Below are positions 5,315-8,314 of a DNA stretch of 8,314 nt, piece by piece (position 1 is the first letter of the stretch; the number at the start of each line of letters is the position of its first letter). The notes beneath the pieces are model-generated. The model ran no database searches, was not told where the DNA came from, and saw only the letters and a list, made by a program, of their open reading frames with translations. The stretch is from Thalassospira sp. UBA1131 (lineage in GTDB: Bacteria; Pseudomonadota; Alphaproteobacteria; Rhodospirillales; Thalassospiraceae). The DNA lies in contig NZ_DCAO01000090.1 of NCBI RefSeq assembly GCF_002311515.1, positions 6,165 through 14,478 on the forward strand, read 5' to 3'. The translations under genes and the position numbers were made by a program.

Positions 5315-6259
5315 ATGTTCCGCAAGATTGCAGTCGCTGCCGGTTTGTTGGCCGCAGCCATCGCAGGTCCGGCGCAGGCGCAGGACTATCCAGAAAAACC
5401 AATCGAATTCATCGTACCTTGGGGCCCAGGTGGCGGCAGTGACACGCTGATGCGCATCGTCGCCATGGGTCTGTCGGAAGTCACCGGTCAGGCCGTGCCG
5501 ATCGTCAATATGCCAGGTGTCGGTGGCACGGTTGGTCTGGCCGAATTCGCCAAACGTCCGGCTGATGGCTATACCATTTCGCAGATCCACGAAGGCCTTT
5601 ACACCGCCAACAAGCTTGGCATCACCGAGCTCAGCTACAAAAACTTTATTCCGGTGGCTCTGGTGACGTCGTCGCCGCAGTATCTGGTGCTGTCGAAGAA
5701 TGACAACTTCTCCAACCTGGAAGAGCTCAAGGCATATGCCGCAGCAAATCCGGGTGCCGTGCGCGCGGGTGTGACCCTTGGCGGTGTTCCGCATCTTCAC
5801 ATGGCAATGATCGAAGAAGCTCTTGGTGTTCAGTTCAGCTATGTCGGTTTCCGTGACACTGGCGAGCGTATCCGTGCGGCTGTTGGCGGCAACGTTGACA
5901 TCGTGATCGGTGACGTTGCATCGGCCAGCGAGTTTGTGAAAAACGGCGACCTGATCTTTGCCGGTGTCGGCACCGAAGAACGTACTTCCGAAGAGCCGGA
6001 CGTCCCGACCATGGCTGAGCAGGGTTATGATCTTTCGATGGCGGTAACCCGTGGTGTTGTTCTTCCGGCCGGTACCCCGGACGAGATCGTCGAGGCACTT
6101 GACGCCGCGCTTGAGAAGGCAATGTCCCTGCCTGATATCCGTGAAAAGATGACCAATGCCGGTTCGGCTGACATCTATCTCGGTCACGAGGCATACAAAG
6201 CCTATCTCGATAAACTTGACGGTGAAGTCGACAAAGTTGTCGGCAAACTTCAGGGATGA
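5315..6259 (+). CDS. tctC: Tripartite tricarboxylate transporter substrate-binding protein, TctC family
   Basis: This 314-residue periplasmic receptor starts with a clear Sec signal peptide: MFRK, an Ala/Leu-rich core at residues 5-18, then PAQA with likely cleavage before Gln23. The mature part begins QDYPEKPIEFIVPW, the usual start of the family. It carries the family motifs PWGPGGGSD (35-43), NMPGVGGTVG (65-74), ADGYT (83-87) and a central VRAGVTLGGVPHLH region. These proteins bind carboxylates (citrate in the prototype; also other di- and tricarboxylates, aromatic acids or sulfonates in paralogues) and hand them to the TctA/TctB membrane complex. The actual ligand is not deducible here. 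The stop overlaps the tctB start (ATGA at 6256-6259). The gene uses many GGT, CGT and ATC codons, fitting high expression. The symbol denotes the family, not proven citrate transport. Confidence 0.95.
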   Translation: MFRKIAVAAGLLAAAIAGPAQAQDYPEKPIEFIVPWGPGGGSDTLMRIVAMGLSEVTGQAVPIVNMPGVGGTVGLAEFAKRPADGYTISQIHEGLYTANKLGITELSYKNFIPVALVTSSPQYLVLSKNDNFSNLEELKAYAAANPGAVRAGVTLGGVPHLHMAMIEEALGVQFSYVGFRDTGERIRAAVGGNVDIVIGDVASASEFVKNGDLIFAGVGTEERTSEEPDVPTMAEQGYDLSMAVTRGVVLPAGTPDEIVEALDAALEKAMSLPDIREKMTNAGSADIYLGHEAYKAYLDKLDGEVDKVVGKLQG

Positions 6260-6807
6260 GTCAGACGACTGCGAAAGCAGCAGCAGCGGACGCAGTTGCG
6301 TCCGCTGCTCTTCGTGCAAGAACTGAAGTCGCACGGCTGATTTCGTATATCGTTATCGGTTTGGGTGCTGCGTTTCTAAGCCTGCGCGCCAGCACCTTGC
6401 CGACCTCGCGCTGGGAGCCGCTTGGGGCGGGTTCCTTCCCGGAGCTGGTTTTCGGGGTGCTTGCGGTTTTATGCCTGATCGCAGCGGTGCGTGCGGTGAT
6501 TGATATCCGCAAGGCCGGCGGTGCAAACCGTCTTGGGGCATCATTGGGTGCATGGCTTGTTGCCCGGCGCTATTCCTTTGCACTGTTCGGGCTTCTGGTG
6601 GTCTATCTGCTGTTGCTGCCGCTTGGTGGCTTTTCGCTGACCACCTTTGTGTTTCTGCTGATCGCGCAATTGATGATCGCAGGTATTTCCAAAAAGACCC
6701 TCTTCCAGTCGCTGATCGCCGCCGTGATTTTCTCGGTCGGCTTGAACATGCTGTTTGCAGAAGTCTTTAACGTGTTCCTCCCGCGCGGCGTGCTGTTTGC
6801 GGGCTAG
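6256..6807 (+). CDS. tctB: Tripartite tricarboxylate transporter small membrane subunit, TctB family
   Basis: This 183-residue small inner-membrane subunit of the TTT transporter contains the loop EPLGAGSFPELVFGVL (54-69), a variant of the family's P.GPG.FP motif, and the C-terminal FNVFLPRG (172-179). Hydrophobic segments are at about residues 28-45, 63-82, 106-125, 128-144 and 150-168; the third and fourth may be one hairpin, giving the usual four or five helices. The start overlaps the tctC stop and has no separate Shine-Dalgarno sequence at proper distance (CAGGG abuts the ATG), so translation is probably coupled. The first 26 residues are an Ala-rich, hydrophilic extension (KAAAADAVASAALRAR). 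Its codons form a strong RNA stem-loop, so this N-terminal composition may be dictated by the RNA. The subunit's exact role in transport is not well understood in the family. Confidence 0.9.
   Translation: MSQTTAKAAAADAVASAALRARTEVARLISYIVIGLGAAFLSLRASTLPTSRWEPLGAGSFPELVFGVLAVLCLIAAVRAVIDIRKAGGANRLGASLGAWLVARRYSFALFGLLVVYLLLLPLGGFSLTTFVFLLIAQLMIAGISKKTLFQSLIAAVIFSVGLNMLFAEVFNVFLPRGVLFAG
6282..6309 (+). other. Perfect 13-bp-arm stem-loop inside the start of tctB
   Basis: AGCAGCGGACGCA (6282-6294) is the exact reverse complement of TGCGTCCGCTGCT (6297-6309), with only GT between them. In RNA the innermost A-U pair would open to give a 12-bp stem with an AGUU loop. It lies 22 bases after the tctC stop, within codons 9-18 of tctB. 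No T-run follows, so it is not a standard intrinsic terminator. A 3' stabiliser for tctC mRNA or a brake on tctB translation is the likely role. Confidence 0.75.
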
Positions 6808-6820
6808 ATAAAGTTTTACG

Positions 6821-8314
6821 ATGATGTTGGATGCATTTCTTGCCGGTGCACATCAGGTTTTCGCATTCGATACCCTGATTTACATGCTGATCGGTTCCGT
6901 TGCCGGGATCGTCGCAGCCGCAATTCCGGGCTTCACCGTGACCATGGCGATCATTCTGACCTTGCCGCTGACCTTTACAATGGGTCCGTTGCAGGGCGTT
7001 TCGGTGATGCTGTCGGTTTATGTTGGCGGTTATACCGGTGGCCTGATCAGTGCCGCCCTTCTGGGGATTCCGGGTACGCCAAGTTCAGTCGCAACCACCT
7101 TTGATGCCTATCCGATGGCGCGCGGTGGTGAACCGGGACGCGCCCTTTCGCTTGGTGTCTGGTCGTCCTTCTTCGGGACTGTCATTTCGACCATCGTTCT
7201 GATCATTGCGGCCCCGCCGCTTGCGATGATTGCGGTCAAGCTTGGCCCGTGGGAATATTTCTCGCTGATCGTCTTTGCGTTGACCATTGTCGCAAGCCTT
7301 GTGGGCAATTCGCTGATGCGCGGGCTGATTGCCGGGGTGATTGGCCTTGGTCTTGCGACCATTGGCCCCGACCCGATGATGGGCCAGCCGCGTCTGACAT
7401 TTGAGTCGTCGATCCTGATGCCGGGTCTGCCGTTCCTTGTGGTTTTGATCGGGATCTTTGCCATCAGTCAGCTGATGGGGGAGCTCGAGGATCATGGCAA
7501 AGGCCCAAGCAGTGATGCGCTTATTCCCGATGTCATCGAATTCAAGACCTGGGCGGTCATGCGTGAAGTTCTGATGCATCCGGTCAATCTGGTGCGCTCC
7601 TCGCTTATTGGTGTGTTTATTGGTGCTCTTCCGGGTGCTGGGGGTTCGATCGCGAACCTTCTGGCCTATGATCAGGCCAAGCGCAGTTCCAAAAATCCCG
7701 ATGAATTTGGCAAGGGCAACCCGGATGGCGTGATTGCGTCCGAGGCCGGGAACTCTGCAACGGCCGGTGGCGGCCTTATTCCGATGATTGCGCTGGGCAT
7801 TCCGGGATCGGCGGTGGATGCCATCCTGATGGCGGCCCTTATGGTGCATGGCATTTCGGTGGGTCCGCGTCTGATCATGGACAATGCCGATCTGGCCTAT
7901 GGCATGTTCGTTGCCATGGTTGTGGCATCCCTCATGATGCTGGTGGTTTGCGTGCTGTCGATGCGCCTGTTCCTGCGCGTGACCGACATTCCCAAACAGT
8001 TCATCGTGCCGACTGTCATGATCTGTTGCGTGATCGGGGCCTTTGCGCTCAATAACCGGGTGACGGATCTTTATCTGCTCGGCGCGATTGGACTTGTCGG
8101 CTATGGATTGAAGTCGCTTGATTACCCGCTGGCGCCGCTGGTGCTGGGTGTCATTCTGGGGCCGATTGCCGAAACCAACCTGCGTCGCGCGCTGATGAGT
8201 GATGGCGACTGGACGGTGTTCTTTACCCGTCCGATTTCCGCCGTCCTGCTGGCGGCGGCCCTTCTTTCAGTCTTCTTCAGTGTTCGTTCGGTGCTGAAGA
8301 TGCGCAAAAAAGAC
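6821..8314 (+). CDS. tctA: Tripartite tricarboxylate transporter large membrane subunit, TctA family (3' end beyond window)
   Basis: The frame is open for 498 codons from ATG 6821 to the last base of the window, with no stop. Family members are about 500 residues long and the tail (VLKMRKKD) is already basic and hydrophilic, so only a few codons should be missing. TctA forms the transport pore, a secondary carrier with about 10-12 helices. Two half-repeats are visible: AAIPGFT (33-39) with GIPGTPSSVATTFDAYP (82-98), and GALPGAGGSIANLLAY (268-283) with EAGNSATAGGGLIP (308-321) and GIPGSAVDA (326-334). These PG-containing motifs are the conserved family signature. The start is bounded by an in-frame TAA at 6809-6811; ATG 6824 is an alternative. 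The gene is 13 bases downstream of tctB with only a weak ribosome-binding site. It completes a tctCBA operon in the usual order. Confidence 0.94.
   Translation, partial: MMLDAFLAGAHQVFAFDTLIYMLIGSVAGIVAAAIPGFTVTMAIILTLPLTFTMGPLQGVSVMLSVYVGGYTGGLISAALLGIPGTPSSVATTFDAYPMARGGEPGRALSLGVWSSFFGTVISTIVLIIAAPPLAMIAVKLGPWEYFSLIVFALTIVASLVGNSLMRGLIAGVIGLGLATIGPDPMMGQPRLTFESSILMPGLPFLVVLIGIFAISQLMGELEDHGKGPSSDALIPDVIEFKTWAVMREVLMHPVNLVRSSLIGVFIGALPGAGGSIANLLAYDQAKRSSKNPDEFGKGNPDGVIASEAGNSATAGGGLIPMIALGIPGSAVDAILMAALMVHGISVGPRLIMDNADLAYGMFVAMVVASLMMLVVCVLSMRLFLRVTDIPKQFIVPTVMICCVIGAFALNNRVTDLYLLGAIGLVGYGLKSLDYPLAPLVLGVILGPIAETNLRRALMSDGDWTVFFTRPISAVLLAAALLSVFFSVRSVLKMRKKD

Noticed and set aside
5135..6334. 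A 399-codon open frame on the minus strand opposite tctC, longer than tctC itself
   Set aside because: Its translation has no family features and is rich in Arg, His and Cys typical of an antisense shadow. The plus strand carries a signal peptide, a strong ribosome-binding site and TctC motifs.
7085..7849. A 254-codon minus-strand open frame inside tctA
   Set aside because: The predicted protein is an implausible run of His, Arg, Gln and Asn. It is explained by antisense reading of the TctA membrane-protein codons, whose conserved motifs are on the plus strand.

Overview
The window looks like a chromosomal transport and catabolism locus from an alphaproteobacterium. The evidence is moderately GC-rich coding DNA, tight ATGA/GTGA operon junctions, several transporters that depend on periplasmic binding proteins, and an FCD-type GntR regulator. 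The general style would suit a marine Rhodospirillales such as Thalassospira, but that is an impression and not a demonstrated assignment. I see no rRNA, tRNA, CRISPR array, insertion sequence or phage gene.

Layout. Bases 1-3424 (+) hold the distal part of a spermidine/putrescine-type ABC importer operon. It contains a 5'-truncated periplasmic binding protein, two inner-membrane permeases (PotB-like and PotC-like) and a Cys/Cys racemase of the Asp/Glu/hydantoin family whose start overlaps the second permease. No ATPase gene is in the window, so it probably lies upstream of base 1. Bases 3447-4118 (-) encode a GntR/FCD regulator that converges on the racemase, with a 22-base gap. Bases 4270-5103 (-) encode a TSUP (TauE/SafE-type) membrane protein. 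After a divergent control region of about 210 bases, 5315-8314 (+) is a tripartite tricarboxylate transporter operon: tctC (periplasmic receptor), tctB (small membrane subunit) and tctA (large membrane subunit). tctA is still open at the right edge and must end just beyond it.

How the parts may work together. The ABC importer should bring in a small organic substrate. The racemase, translationally coupled to it, probably interconverts stereoisomers of that substrate or of a product; a hydantoin or allantoin is the best guess. The TTT system should take up a carboxylate, and the divergent TSUP protein may export an anion released from it, such as sulfite. The FCD regulator sits between the two halves and may control either or both.

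The least ordinary signals are regulatory. Both binding-protein genes are followed about 15-23 bases after their stop codons by a long near-perfect stem-loop. After tctC, the 13-bp-arm stem-loop lies inside the beginning of the tctB coding sequence, in its Ala-rich N-terminal extension. The two non-coding regions around the regulator and TSUP genes share ATTGGT/ACCAAT half-sites, including a 9-mer found upstream of both genes, and the regulator leader carries a 12-bp-period tandem repeat. No wholly new protein system is evident.
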